From the IMG/VR virus record IMGVR_UViG_3300020378_000018, positions 1-32,004 of that record: DNA of 32,004 nucleotides. The stretch is one strand, 5' to 3'. Both the position numbers and the translations under genes were made by a program. The DNA comes from a virus. Positions 12,194-21,200 of the stretch are shown here, piece after piece. Below the pieces are notes generated by a model. That model saw only the letters and a program-made list of their open reading frames with translations, did no database searches and was not told the DNA's origin. Within the stretch, counting starts at the first letter, position 1. The number at the start of each line of letters is the position of its first letter.

Positions 12194-12604
12194 TTAATCT
12201 AATAATTTGTCAATTTCTTCTTCTTTGTAAGTCGTACCTTTTGGTATTTTTGCTTTGACTTCTTTAATAGCTACATCAACAGCTTTAAGGTTAGTGTCGT
12301 CTCCTTCACGTGCCCAATGTAAAGCGTCAAGCTGATGTCCTACTGAAGGATAATTTCTACGTCTCGCATCTTTGTAATCAATTTCTGTTTGTACTACTTC
12401 ACTTGTGTCTAACCAATCTTCGGATGCGGTAACTGGAACGTCCTTAACTTCATCAAATGGAGCACGCCTATTACCATACTCGTCAATTTGACTAAGTATG
12501 GCATCTTTTGTTTGCCCTTTTTGTATTGGAACTAGTGCCCAAGAACCGTCTTCATATTCTGCTTTTACAGACTCAGTAGTGACTTCTTTAATTTTAAATT
12601 TCAT
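12194..12604 (-). CDS. Small fibre-associated protein
   Basis: This 136-residue acidic protein starts with a beta-rich segment (KFKIKEVTTESVKAEYEDGSWALVPIQKGQT). It ends with a helical part YPSVGHQLDALHWAREGDDTNL, then KAVDVAIKEVKAKIPK. The pattern YPxxxxQLDAL...W...I..VKxxxPK is common in small proteins coded next to tail fibre genes of marine phages, probably a fibre assembly or base component. It follows the Gly-rich adhesin by two bases. Function inferred from position. Confidence 0.65.
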   Translation of the reverse strand: MKFKIKEVTTESVKAEYEDGSWALVPIQKGQTKDAILSQIDEYGNRRAPFDEVKDVPVTASEDWLDTSEVVQTEIDYKDARRRNYPSVGHQLDALHWAREGDDTNLKAVDVAIKEVKAKIPKGTTYKEEEIDKLLD

Positions 12605-12606
12605 AA

Positions 12607-13815
12607 TTATCTGCCGGCAACTGTACCGGAATTGTTGAATGTTATCGACCCACGATTGGTGATGTAATATCCAGCTTGTCCTCCGCTAGAACCTCCTGAG
12701 CCACTTGAGCCGGAAGAACCTCCTGAGCCGCTTGACCCATTTGTATGATTTCCATTACCGCCTGGATTTCCTGTATGACCAGTGTTTCCAGTTGCTCCAG
12801 CATTACCGTTTGCACCAGAGTTACCAAAAGTACCGCCAATACCGCCAGTTCCACCAGTTCCACCAGTTCCACGAGCACCGCCGGAACCACCAGAGCCAGC
12901 GTTTGTTCCGCCGCTAGAGCCGCTAGAGCCATTACCTCCTACTGATCCACTAGAACCACCAGAACCATTATGTCTACTTTGGTTATATCCTTGACCTCTT
13001 CCACCGTTTCCACCGGTACCTCCGCCGCCACCGCTGCTACCGCCAGATCCTCCAGAACCACCGTTAGTATAGTTCCATCTATAACAGTTCCAATGCCATG
13101 TTGATTCAGTACTACCATGCTGACAAGAACCACTACGGTTACAGAAGTGAGTAGTACCAACCCACGTGTTAGCGTTTTGTACAGCGTAAGCTTCACTTGC
13201 ACTACAACCCCAAGAAGCTGGGTATCCACCATGTAGGTGTACAACAAAAGAACTATATTTTCCTTGTCCTCCGGTTCCACCTGTACCGCCGTTACCTCCT
13301 GTACCGCCGTTACCGCCTTTACCGCCACCTCCACCGCCACCATAAATGGTGCCAGTATTGTTGATAGTTACGCCTGATGTTTGGTTTGCAGCTATAGCAT
13401 CACCTCCGGTTCCACCGTTAGCTGCTCCACCATATCCTTGGATGCTTCCAGCATTGTCAATAACTAAAGTACCACCCATACCAGTTGGTATGTTGATAGC
13501 AGGGTTACTACCAGTAGCACCCATAATTGCACTACTATTAATAATTACTCGTTTAGGTACAGCAGTTCCCCAGTTAGAACCAAAGACAGAAGCTAAGTTT
13601 ACGTTTGTATTAGTAGAACTGTATGTCTGTTGTATTTCGTTTACAGCAGAATAAAAGTTTGAAAGAGAAATTTCTCCAGAAGTTGGAACATTAGTATTAT
13701 TTCCAGGAACTTCTCCACCATTTCTATAGTATTCAGAAAGAGAGTGAGGGGCTGACCCCCCAAACTCATCTACTATATCTTGTATAGAAATGGATCCAGA
13801 ACTCTGGATTGCCAT
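12607..13815 (-). CDS. Glycine-rich tail-tip adhesin
   Basis: This 402-residue fibre-tip protein has an N-terminal attachment segment (about 1-60, SISIQDIVDEFGGSAPHSLS and VPTSGEISLSNFYSA) shared by many marine phage tail proteins. A beta-rich middle follows (61-158). Gly-rich tracts at about 159-186 and 251-381 are built from GGTGGNGGTGG and GSGGSSG-type repeats that can form polyglycine-II sandwiches, as in T4-like gp38 adhesins. Between the tracts lies a 64-residue insert (187-250) with four Cys (204, 225, 231, 244) and many His and Trp residues, a good candidate for the receptor-contact loop. GGGAGGT precedes the ATG by 6 bases and the upstream stop overlaps it. Confidence 0.8.
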   Translation of the reverse strand: MAIQSSGSISIQDIVDEFGGSAPHSLSEYYRNGGEVPGNNTNVPTSGEISLSNFYSAVNEIQQTYSSTNTNVNLASVFGSNWGTAVPKRVIINSSAIMGATGSNPAINIPTGMGGTLVIDNAGSIQGYGGAANGGTGGDAIAANQTSGVTINNTGTIYGGGGGGGKGGNGGTGGNGGTGGTGGQGKYSSFVVHLHGGYPASWGCSASEAYAVQNANTWVGTTHFCNRSGSCQHGSTESTWHWNCYRWNYTNGGSGGSGGSSGGGGGTGGNGGRGQGYNQSRHNGSGGSSGSVGGNGSSGSSGGTNAGSGGSGGARGTGGTGGTGGIGGTFGNSGANGNAGATGNTGHTGNPGGNGNHTNGSSGSGGSSGSSGSGGSSGGQAGYYITNRGSITFNNSGTVAGR

Positions 13816-15326
13816 TACTTACCTCCCTTTTTGTGTTCGTCTAGTTCTGCTTTAAGTTCGTTTATTGCGTTTATAAGTACGCCAACTATTTTTCCGTAGT
13901 CAACTGATTTAACTTCTATTGATTCTCCTGTAGAAGGGTCAGTGTCTACATTAGTTAAAACTACTTCTGGTATTACTTCTTCTACTTCTTGTGCAATAAC
14001 ACCTATAGAAGATTTACCATCTCTTAACCACTTATAACTAACACCACGTAACTTACCGCAGATATCTAAAGCATCATTAATAGTACTTATGTCTGTTTTT
14101 AGTCTTGCGTCAGAGTAAGCTGTTACGTTACCACTAGCAGTTAAGTTACCAGATTGATCTAATGTAAGCTTGTTGCTACCAGCCGTATTTCTGTGATACA
14201 AATTACCTTGATATTGGAAATAACTATTACTTTGGTCAGGTTGTATTTTTATACCACTACTATAATCTCCTGCCCAAGAACCACCAGCTATACGAATATC
14301 ACTACCACCAGAAATTGTTACAGCACCAGCACCACCAGAAAATGAGATGTCACCTACTGCTGTATCTGCGGTATCTGCCCTTAAGAAACTACTAGCTTGT
14401 AAACCATCTACTGTGTCAGCATCCAATCCACTGCCAGAACCGTCATTACGAGAGTGCCATAGAGTTCCATATCCAGAACTGTCATACCATTGTGCGGTTG
14501 AACCTAATTTAAATCCTTTATTTTCTTCTGAATTCCATATGTATACGCTGTTGTCACTAGCAGACCACTGAATATATGCTCTGTTAGTAGTACCTTCTTG
14601 CAATCTTATATAAGGATTGGTTGCACCACTTAATTTAATTTTTTCATCAGTAGATGAACTAAATGTATAAGTAGAACCTGTTAAGGTATCACTTGCATCT
14701 GATCTTACAAACTGACCAGCTTCCAAACCATCAACTTGGTCAGCATTAATGTTTAGTGCATCAATATCTGATTTAGTCTGATCGGCAGTGGCTCCATTTT
14801 CTACATTTATCATAGTTCTTACCTCTGACGCATCTAGCCCTTGCAAACTGCCATTGCCACTTGCTATCCTTCCAGCAATTCTGTTTTGACCAAAATCTGC
14901 AATTTTATCTACTGTTACTGCATTATTAGCTATTTTTGCAGTTGTTACAACTCCACTTCCTAGTTTATTTTCTGTTATAGAACTGTTTTCTAATTTATCA
15001 CTTGCATTTATAGAAGCATTTGCAAGTTTAGTTCCAGCTATTGCAGCGTTAGAAACTACGTTGTCATTTGTAACTGTTACGTCTGTTGGTAAGGCTCCAG
15101 CAGCAATTTTAGATGTTGCAATAGAGTCTGTGCCTAATTGTCCAGCTATTGAAGCAGAAGATACGTTTGACATATCTTCTCTTGCTAGTGGTCTACCACC
15201 AGCTTGTGCGCCGTCATGTACGACAGCTGTATCTTTTGTTGTGTCTATTGTGACTTCGCCTTCGGCACCAGTAAATGATGAATGCTGACTTGTCGAGCCA
15301 CGTCTTAATTTTAATAATTTTGCCAT
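13815..15326 (-). CDS. Tail fibre with S74 intramolecular chaperone
   Basis: This 503-residue trimeric fibre protein starts MAKLLKLRRGSTSQHSSFTG with EGEVTIDTTKDTAVVHDG, a common fibre attachment motif. It continues with repeats of the type SIATSKIAAGALPTDVTVT and ends with a peptidase S74 self-cleaving chaperone from about residue 405 (SDARLKTDISTINDAL, SIGVIAQEVEEVIPEVV, VDYGKIVGVLINAINELK). The probable catalytic Ser405 lies in the usual SDARLK motif. The chaperone helps the fibre trimerise and is then released. The gene starts directly after the stop of the gp17-like gene with no Shine-Dalgarno. Confidence 0.92.
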   Translation of the reverse strand: MAKLLKLRRGSTSQHSSFTGAEGEVTIDTTKDTAVVHDGAQAGGRPLAREDMSNVSSASIAGQLGTDSIATSKIAAGALPTDVTVTNDNVVSNAAIAGTKLANASINASDKLENSSITENKLGSGVVTTAKIANNAVTVDKIADFGQNRIAGRIASGNGSLQGLDASEVRTMINVENGATADQTKSDIDALNINADQVDGLEAGQFVRSDASDTLTGSTYTFSSSTDEKIKLSGATNPYIRLQEGTTNRAYIQWSASDNSVYIWNSEENKGFKLGSTAQWYDSSGYGTLWHSRNDGSGSGLDADTVDGLQASSFLRADTADTAVGDISFSGGAGAVTISGGSDIRIAGGSWAGDYSSGIKIQPDQSNSYFQYQGNLYHRNTAGSNKLTLDQSGNLTASGNVTAYSDARLKTDISTINDALDICGKLRGVSYKWLRDGKSSIGVIAQEVEEVIPEVVLTNVDTDPSTGESIEVKSVDYGKIVGVLINAINELKAELDEHKKGGK

Positions 15327-18227
15327 TTATAGGGTACCGAAATCGAGAGTTAAATTAGTTGTTGTTATTACGTTTGGTGCAATAGTTTGACCAGCTACAA
15401 GAGCTGCAATCTCACTAGCTGTCTGATCCGCAGTAGCTCCAGACTCAATGCCATCCAGTTTTGTACCGTCAGTAGCTACATCTCTACCATCTACTGTTCC
15501 TGATATAACAATGTTTGCATTAATGGTTTGGTTTCCAGAGAAAGTATTTGCTCCAGTACCAGCTAAGTTTCCTGTTGCAGTAACACCACCTTGCCAGGCT
15601 GAACCGTTATAAATTCTTAATTCATTAGAAGAACTATCAAAATATAAATCTCCAGCAGCTAGTGCATTACCACCACCATCTGTCGATGGGTTAGATGATG
15701 CAATTTGGTATAAATCTGCAAAGTTATTTATATCTGATATGTTTCCAGCAACTGTATTAATATTGGTCGCATTGGAAACTACTGAGTTTATATTTGACGC
15801 ATTTGAAACCGCAGAATTAATATTTGATGCGTTAGAAACTGCACTATTAATATTGCTTGAGTTATTAGCTACAGAAGTAATGTTGGAATTGTTTCCAGCT
15901 ACGGCATCAATATTTGTTTTGTTTGCATTAACTGCATTGATATTTGTAGCGTTTGATTGAACTGCATTTATGTTGGTTGCGTTACCAGCTACGGCAGTAA
16001 TGTTTGAGTTATTACCAGCTACTGCGTTTATATTTGTTGAGTTACCAGCTACAGCATTAATGTTAGTTATGCTGTCAGATACTGTTTTTATAGGGTCATC
16101 TTTAACAGTGATGGTGTTACCCATTCCACTGTGGTTTGTACAGTAATACTGGAAGTTAGTTGGCTGAGTTTCTGGAATCTTAATAGATACCTTTGCGCCA
16201 GCTTGTCCCTGAGTACCAGTAACAGTTACGTTAGTTGAATACTGTGAACTGTTAGCGTAGAAACGTAATGGATGAGATCCAAGAGTATTAGAACTTAAGT
16301 CAAATGTATATGTCCAACCTTTGTATAAAGTTAAAGCTGGCTTAGATACACCATCAATTAGATAAGCTCCTCCAGATGCAGTAACAGTAAAGGTTGCTTC
16401 ATCTTCTAGTATGTCTGCAACTATATCTAATGAACCATTAGAACTTCCTGTAGTTACAGCATCACTTATAAGACCTAAGTCCTCTTGATAAGTAATCGCA
16501 CCTGAGACAATAGCAATATCGTTAAGAACACTCTGTGCAGGGGTGACGATAGCCCAATTAGTCCCGTCATATACCCGTAAATTGTCATTGGAATTATCAA
16601 ACCATAAGTCACCATCTTGAAGAGATCCACCATCCACTCTTTGAGTTGGGGCATTATTTGAAATTTGGTAAAGATCTGCAAAGTTATTTATGTCGGCTAC
16701 GTTTACACCAGCTGCAACAATATTAGTTATGTTGCTTGCAACTGTTGTCACTTCAGTAGCTTTTGGAACTAATCTGTGGAAAGTATATGTGTTAAGTGTT
16801 GAAGTAGATTCAACTAATATTCCAAATCCTTGAGGTAAAACTGAAGGCACTCCAGTTACAGTTACCGTACTATTTCCTACAGTTCCATTTGCAATAGTTA
16901 CTGTAGTTCCACTAGGAGTATAAGCCTGTGATAAAGCACCAATACTTAAAATAGCTGCTTGACCAGTAGCTCCTTGTGGGTTTGTATTTGGAAAACTTGT
17001 CTCGTTTGCAATAGTTGTAAAACCACCAACATCATCAACAAGGTCAATAATCCTGGCATTGATAGCAGCCGTTGTTGCTACTTTTGCATCTGAGTTAGAC
17101 CATGTATCTCCACTAGCAATAGTTTCTGAAGAATCCTGTCTAAGGAATAAAGCTTCAGCTTCTGTTTCTGTGTAGTACCTACCGTCTAAGGCTCCACTTG
17201 AAAGTTCAGTTTCTGTAAAATATCTGTTGTCTAACTGACCAGCATCTAGCTCAGTTTCTGTGTAGTATCTGACGTCAGCAGCTCCACCAGTTATTTCAGA
17301 TTCTGTAAAGTACCTTGTATCAAGTGAACCACCGTTTAGTTCTGCTTCGGTGTAATATAAGGTGTTTAACTGACCACCATCTAGCTGACTTTCTGTGTAG
17401 TATCTAGTGTCAAGAGCACCGTTAGATAATTCTGTTTCAGTAAAATATCTGTTATCTAACTGACCGTTATTTAATTCAGTTTCTGTGTAGTACTGGTTAT
17501 CTAGTTGACCGTTATTTAGTTCGGTCTCTGTGTAGTATCGATTATCTAAAGTACCTTCTTCAATATCAATATCTTGAATCGTGCGATTTTCAATATTAGT
17601 TCTAGTGACGGTGATGTCACTTGGTAACGTACCTCCACCTAACTTATCAAGAGTTACTGAATCAGCAGCTAATTTAGATCCTTGGATATTGGCAGCTGAA
17701 TTAATATCTGCATCAACAATAGAGTTATCTACTATGTTTGACGAGTTAACAGTTATGCCACTAGGTAAAAGACCTGTAGCAATTTTGGTTTGTGCTATAG
17801 CAGCAGTTGCACTTATATCCGCATCAACAATAGTTCCATCTTTTATTTTTGCTGTTGTTACAGAACTATCTTTTAAATCAGGTGTTCTTATAAGTTGATG
17901 TTGTTCTTGACTTGCAAGTCTTACCAAATCATGGCAATCATTTAAGTCTTGTGCCCGTATAGCTGAACCAGCGGCAAATACAGCTGCTGGCGAATCTAAG
18001 TCAGTATGTCTATATATGTGTACATTCCCAGAACCGGCTGCTGCTGCTGCGCCGAGTGTAACTGTGGTGCTAACTACTTTGTATTCACCAGATGATGGGT
18101 TTGTATTTGTTGTATATGTAAGCGGAGATCCATCAATTTCAACTTTGATGTCCTCCGGTTTTATGTATTCAATTGAAAAATTGTAGGATGTACTCCCACC
18201 ATTTTTAAGTTCTTCAGTTGTTGCCAT
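15327..18227 (-). CDS. T7 gp17-like tail fibre with repeats and a cupredoxin-like domain
   Basis: This 966-residue fibre is much longer than T7 gp17 (553). Residues 1-115 are a phage T7 tail-type N-terminal domain (NFSIEYIKPEDIKVEIDG, IYRHTDLDSPAAVF, AQDLNDCHDLV) that binds the tail. Then come TAKI/DADI repeats, nine 15-residue repeats (225-359) and a first INNFADLYQI module. A cupredoxin-like domain follows (about 606-709), with His652, Cys696, His699 and Met702. Eleven 10-residue TNINAVAGN repeats (721-830), a second INNFADLYQI module (832-880) and a KLDGIESGATADQT terminus complete it. AAGGAT precedes the ATG by about 5 bases. It should bind the host surface; two further fibre genes follow directly. 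Confidence 0.93.
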   Translation of the reverse strand: MATTEELKNGGSTSYNFSIEYIKPEDIKVEIDGSPLTYTTNTNPSSGEYKVVSTTVTLGAAAAAGSGNVHIYRHTDLDSPAAVFAAGSAIRAQDLNDCHDLVRLASQEQHQLIRTPDLKDSSVTTAKIKDGTIVDADISATAAIAQTKIATGLLPSGITVNSSNIVDNSIVDADINSAANIQGSKLAADSVTLDKLGGGTLPSDITVTRTNIENRTIQDIDIEEGTLDNRYYTETELNNGQLDNQYYTETELNNGQLDNRYFTETELSNGALDTRYYTESQLDGGQLNTLYYTEAELNGGSLDTRYFTESEITGGAADVRYYTETELDAGQLDNRYFTETELSSGALDGRYYTETEAEALFLRQDSSETIASGDTWSNSDAKVATTAAINARIIDLVDDVGGFTTIANETSFPNTNPQGATGQAAILSIGALSQAYTPSGTTVTIANGTVGNSTVTVTGVPSVLPQGFGILVESTSTLNTYTFHRLVPKATEVTTVASNITNIVAAGVNVADINNFADLYQISNNAPTQRVDGGSLQDGDLWFDNSNDNLRVYDGTNWAIVTPAQSVLNDIAIVSGAITYQEDLGLISDAVTTGSSNGSLDIVADILEDEATFTVTASGGAYLIDGVSKPALTLYKGWTYTFDLSSNTLGSHPLRFYANSSQYSTNVTVTGTQGQAGAKVSIKIPETQPTNFQYYCTNHSGMGNTITVKDDPIKTVSDSITNINAVAGNSTNINAVAGNNSNITAVAGNATNINAVQSNATNINAVNANKTNIDAVAGNNSNITSVANNSSNINSAVSNASNINSAVSNASNINSVVSNATNINTVAGNISDINNFADLYQIASSNPSTDGGGNALAAGDLYFDSSSNELRIYNGSAWQGGVTATGNLAGTGANTFSGNQTINANIVISGTVDGRDVATDGTKLDGIESGATADQTASEIAALVAGQTIAPNVITTTNLTLDFGTL
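15738..16067 (-). repeat. Eleven 30-bp tandem repeats in the fibre gene
   Basis: Eleven in-frame 10-residue units (consensus TNINAVAGNx) encode residues 721-830 of the fibre. Unit differences are mainly N/S/A swaps at fixed positions. The N-I-N-x-V spacing suggests a repeated beta or coiled stalk. Related units recur in marine phage fibres. Confidence 0.9.
17151..17555 (-). repeat. Nine 45-bp tandem repeats in the fibre gene
   Basis: Nine in-frame 15-residue units (consensus GxLDNRYYTETELNN) encode residues 225-359. Y/F alternates at one position, and units 4-7 are more diverged than units 1-3 and 8-9, as expected after repeated duplication and drift. Probably part of a trimeric stalk. Confidence 0.9.
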
Positions 18228-18256
18228 CTTTATCCTTTAGGAATTGATGGGTGGAT

Positions 18257-21200
18257 TTATAAAAGGTTCTTTGCTTCTTTTTGCAGTCTTATTATTTCTT
18301 CTATGTCGCCTCTACGTGTGGCGTCTGTTATCGATCTATTGTAGTACTGTTTCTTTTCGACTATTCCTCTTTCAGCAATTCTAAGTTCTGCCTGATTCTG
18401 AGCATTTCTTAACGCCCTTTTTAGCATTCTATGGATATCTTTAAATTGTTTTCTATCTAATTCAACTCCATTATTTATAGCTTTTTTGTATTCTTTTCTG
18501 AAATTTCTACCCTCTGGAGTATTCATTATTCTCTGAACTTCTTTAGCAAATAGCTTATCTTTGCCCATAATCTGTGTGACTTGTGAGCGTTGAGCTGGAG
18601 AATATTCCACTCCATTACCATTTGTATTTAGTTGAGGTCTTCCATCAAATTCGACATCAATAAGGAATTGTTTAATAGGTGAAAGATCATCACCACGTTT
18701 AAATGCAGGAGAATATGTATTTACTAATCTTTGCCAAAAGTTTTGTGGTTCTCTAATTAGACCACCATCTACCCAGTCATACGCATTAGGTAAACCTTCT
18801 TTTGCAATAGGGTTTCTGTTAGCTAATAACTGTGTAAATTCTTGTTCTACTTCTTTTAGTTGTGGGGTAAGAAGTCTACCAAGTTCATTTCTAAGTCCAC
18901 TTCCTGGCACAAAACTACTACCAAAACTAGCAAGCCATCTATTCATAGCTGCTGGGTTTCCAGCTAACACGTCGTTCATTGGTTCGAGACCAGCTAAGAA
19001 TGATTTGTTAACTATATTGGCAGCTAAAATGTGACCCATTTTATTTAGATATAACTCTAAAGTTGGTGAATCTAACGTATCGAAGTTATCCATCACGTCA
19101 GCAGTTAAAGCAATCCAATCACTTATTGCACCAAGACCTTCATAGCTATACCATTTACCATCCCAACCTTTATAGGAGCGAGGTTGCCAACCAAGTTGTT
19201 GTCTAGTTCTCTGTCTTGTCTTGTCATATAAACCATTACCATGAAGACGATCAGTACTAAATAATCCAACAGCACCAAATACTGAGATAGTACCTATAGC
19301 TTTTCTGCCTTTTAATTCAGCACGAATAGTCTCATAAGCAGCTTCAATATTAACGGCATCTACATCAACCTCATTAGCTCTTAATAATCTCTCTACTTCA
19401 CTACCATCCATTTGTGCGAATGGTTTTCTGAAAGCATTTAATCGATCAATAAATAAACCTAATGGGTTATGACTACCAGCAAAGCGCAACATGTTTACAG
19501 CTGTTCGTGGAAACATGAGAAATGGTTTAAATACTGGTGCATAAGTAAGCAAACTATTGATGCCATCTACCCCAGGATTATCTAGGTTCATAGCTATTTC
19601 TCTACTTGCGTACTCCACACCCTTATCGGTAATCATCCCGTTCTCATCGAACATCTCCTTATATATTTTGTCGCTTGCTTCTTTTAAACTTTTATCTGTA
19701 ATTTTCGTGCTTTTATCAAATAATGCATCATATGCTCTACCTCGAGCTTCAACACTAGCAATAAAGGATCTGGTAAATCCGTCAAACGCTGTCATAGAGT
19801 TTGCACCAAATCTCAACCAAGGATGCTCTGCAAGATCATTCATCGCTTTGACTCTTTCCATCATTGCTGCTGGACCTTCTAAACCTTCAGCAGATTTAGC
19901 GTCAGCAAAAGCTTGTAATGATTCCAAAGTTTTTTGATTTTTAATTTGGAAATCTTTACGCATCACATACTCAACAGAACTAGGATCTCTAGACGCTTGT
20001 CTAAAAACTATGTTCATATGTTTAGTAGCTTGCTGCAAAGTATCAACCATACCAACCGTGTACATATAACTTGCTCTTCTTATGGTTGCAATATCACCTT
20101 GTAATAAAGCTCCAGCCATAGTAGATATAGGTCTTTCAATCATTAATGCCAAGTTTGACATTGCAGCTTTAAGAGGTGTACCGATAGCAGATAGAACTGA
20201 GTTATAAATATTAGCCCATGCTCCCTGTACCACAACAGAAGGCATATCAGGATTTAAATCTATTAAGGCTTTTCTAAATACTCCTGTTGATTCTTTAAAG
20301 TATCTATTTAGCTTTGCAATGGTATTTACATTTCCATCAGTAGTTTCATAAGCCAACATTAGTGGTTTTAACATTGATGGCTTTTCCGCGTTTAGCATGC
20401 GGATTAGATCAATAGCTTCTTTTGACTCAATAGTGATTTTCCTTAAACTTTCTATTGTTTCTTGTTTCTGCTCTTTTACATAATTAAAAGCATTATTTAA
20501 GATATTTTTCTTTCCGCCTTTATTTCTAAAATCTAGTGTTTTTATTCGATTAAATATATTGGTCATATTCAAAGCTCTACCTCTTGCATAAGAAGTTTGC
20601 GCTTTAATATTCATTAAATATTGAAGTCTATCTAGGATCTGTTCTTGCGCTCTTTGTACAGCTTGGGGTGCATCTTCCATAAGTCTTGCACCTTCTGCTA
20701 AATCAGAAACTTGTCCAGCTAAAGATGTACTCATATATGCTTGAGCACGTGCTAAGTCCATATTCATATAGTCATCAAAGTATTTCTTTATTGCATTAAA
20801 TACTCCGACATATCCTTCTGAGCTAAGAACTTTAATACCTGTATCAGCGTCGGTACCAGTTAAGAAAGTATCAATAACTTTCTTCATTTCTGGTACATCC
20901 ATTTCGTATAAAGCTGCGGCTAGATCTTCTCCTACTTCTACAACCTCTTTATGTGTAATTACCTTTCCAGTTTGACCATGCCATTCAACATCTAATTGCA
21001 AATCTTTAGATAATTGACGCATAGTATCAAATCCTCCATCATCAAGGTTTAAACCTTTTCTTAATGCAGAATCAGTAAATACACTTCCAACTCTTCCTTG
21101 GACACTATCTATATTTTTAGTAATACGTACAGCGTCAACTGATGCTGAAACTATATCTGCATCCTGAGTTCTAAAACCAACTTCATAATCATCGTAGAGT

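Noticed and set aside
12705-12994. Plus-strand frames opposite the Gly-rich adhesin (Pro- or Ser/Thr-rich)
   Set aside because: Their low complexity is the mirror of glycine codons on the coding strand; no ribosome binding sites or gene context.
12642-13343. Val/Glu/Ala-rich frames on the same strand inside the adhesin
   Set aside because: Frame-shifted readings of Gly/Thr/Asn repeats; the adhesin frame has the known N-terminal motif and a strong ribosome binding site.
15738-16067. CRISPR array
   Set aside because: The 30-bp periodicity is in-frame protein repeat without spacers and lies inside the fibre gene.
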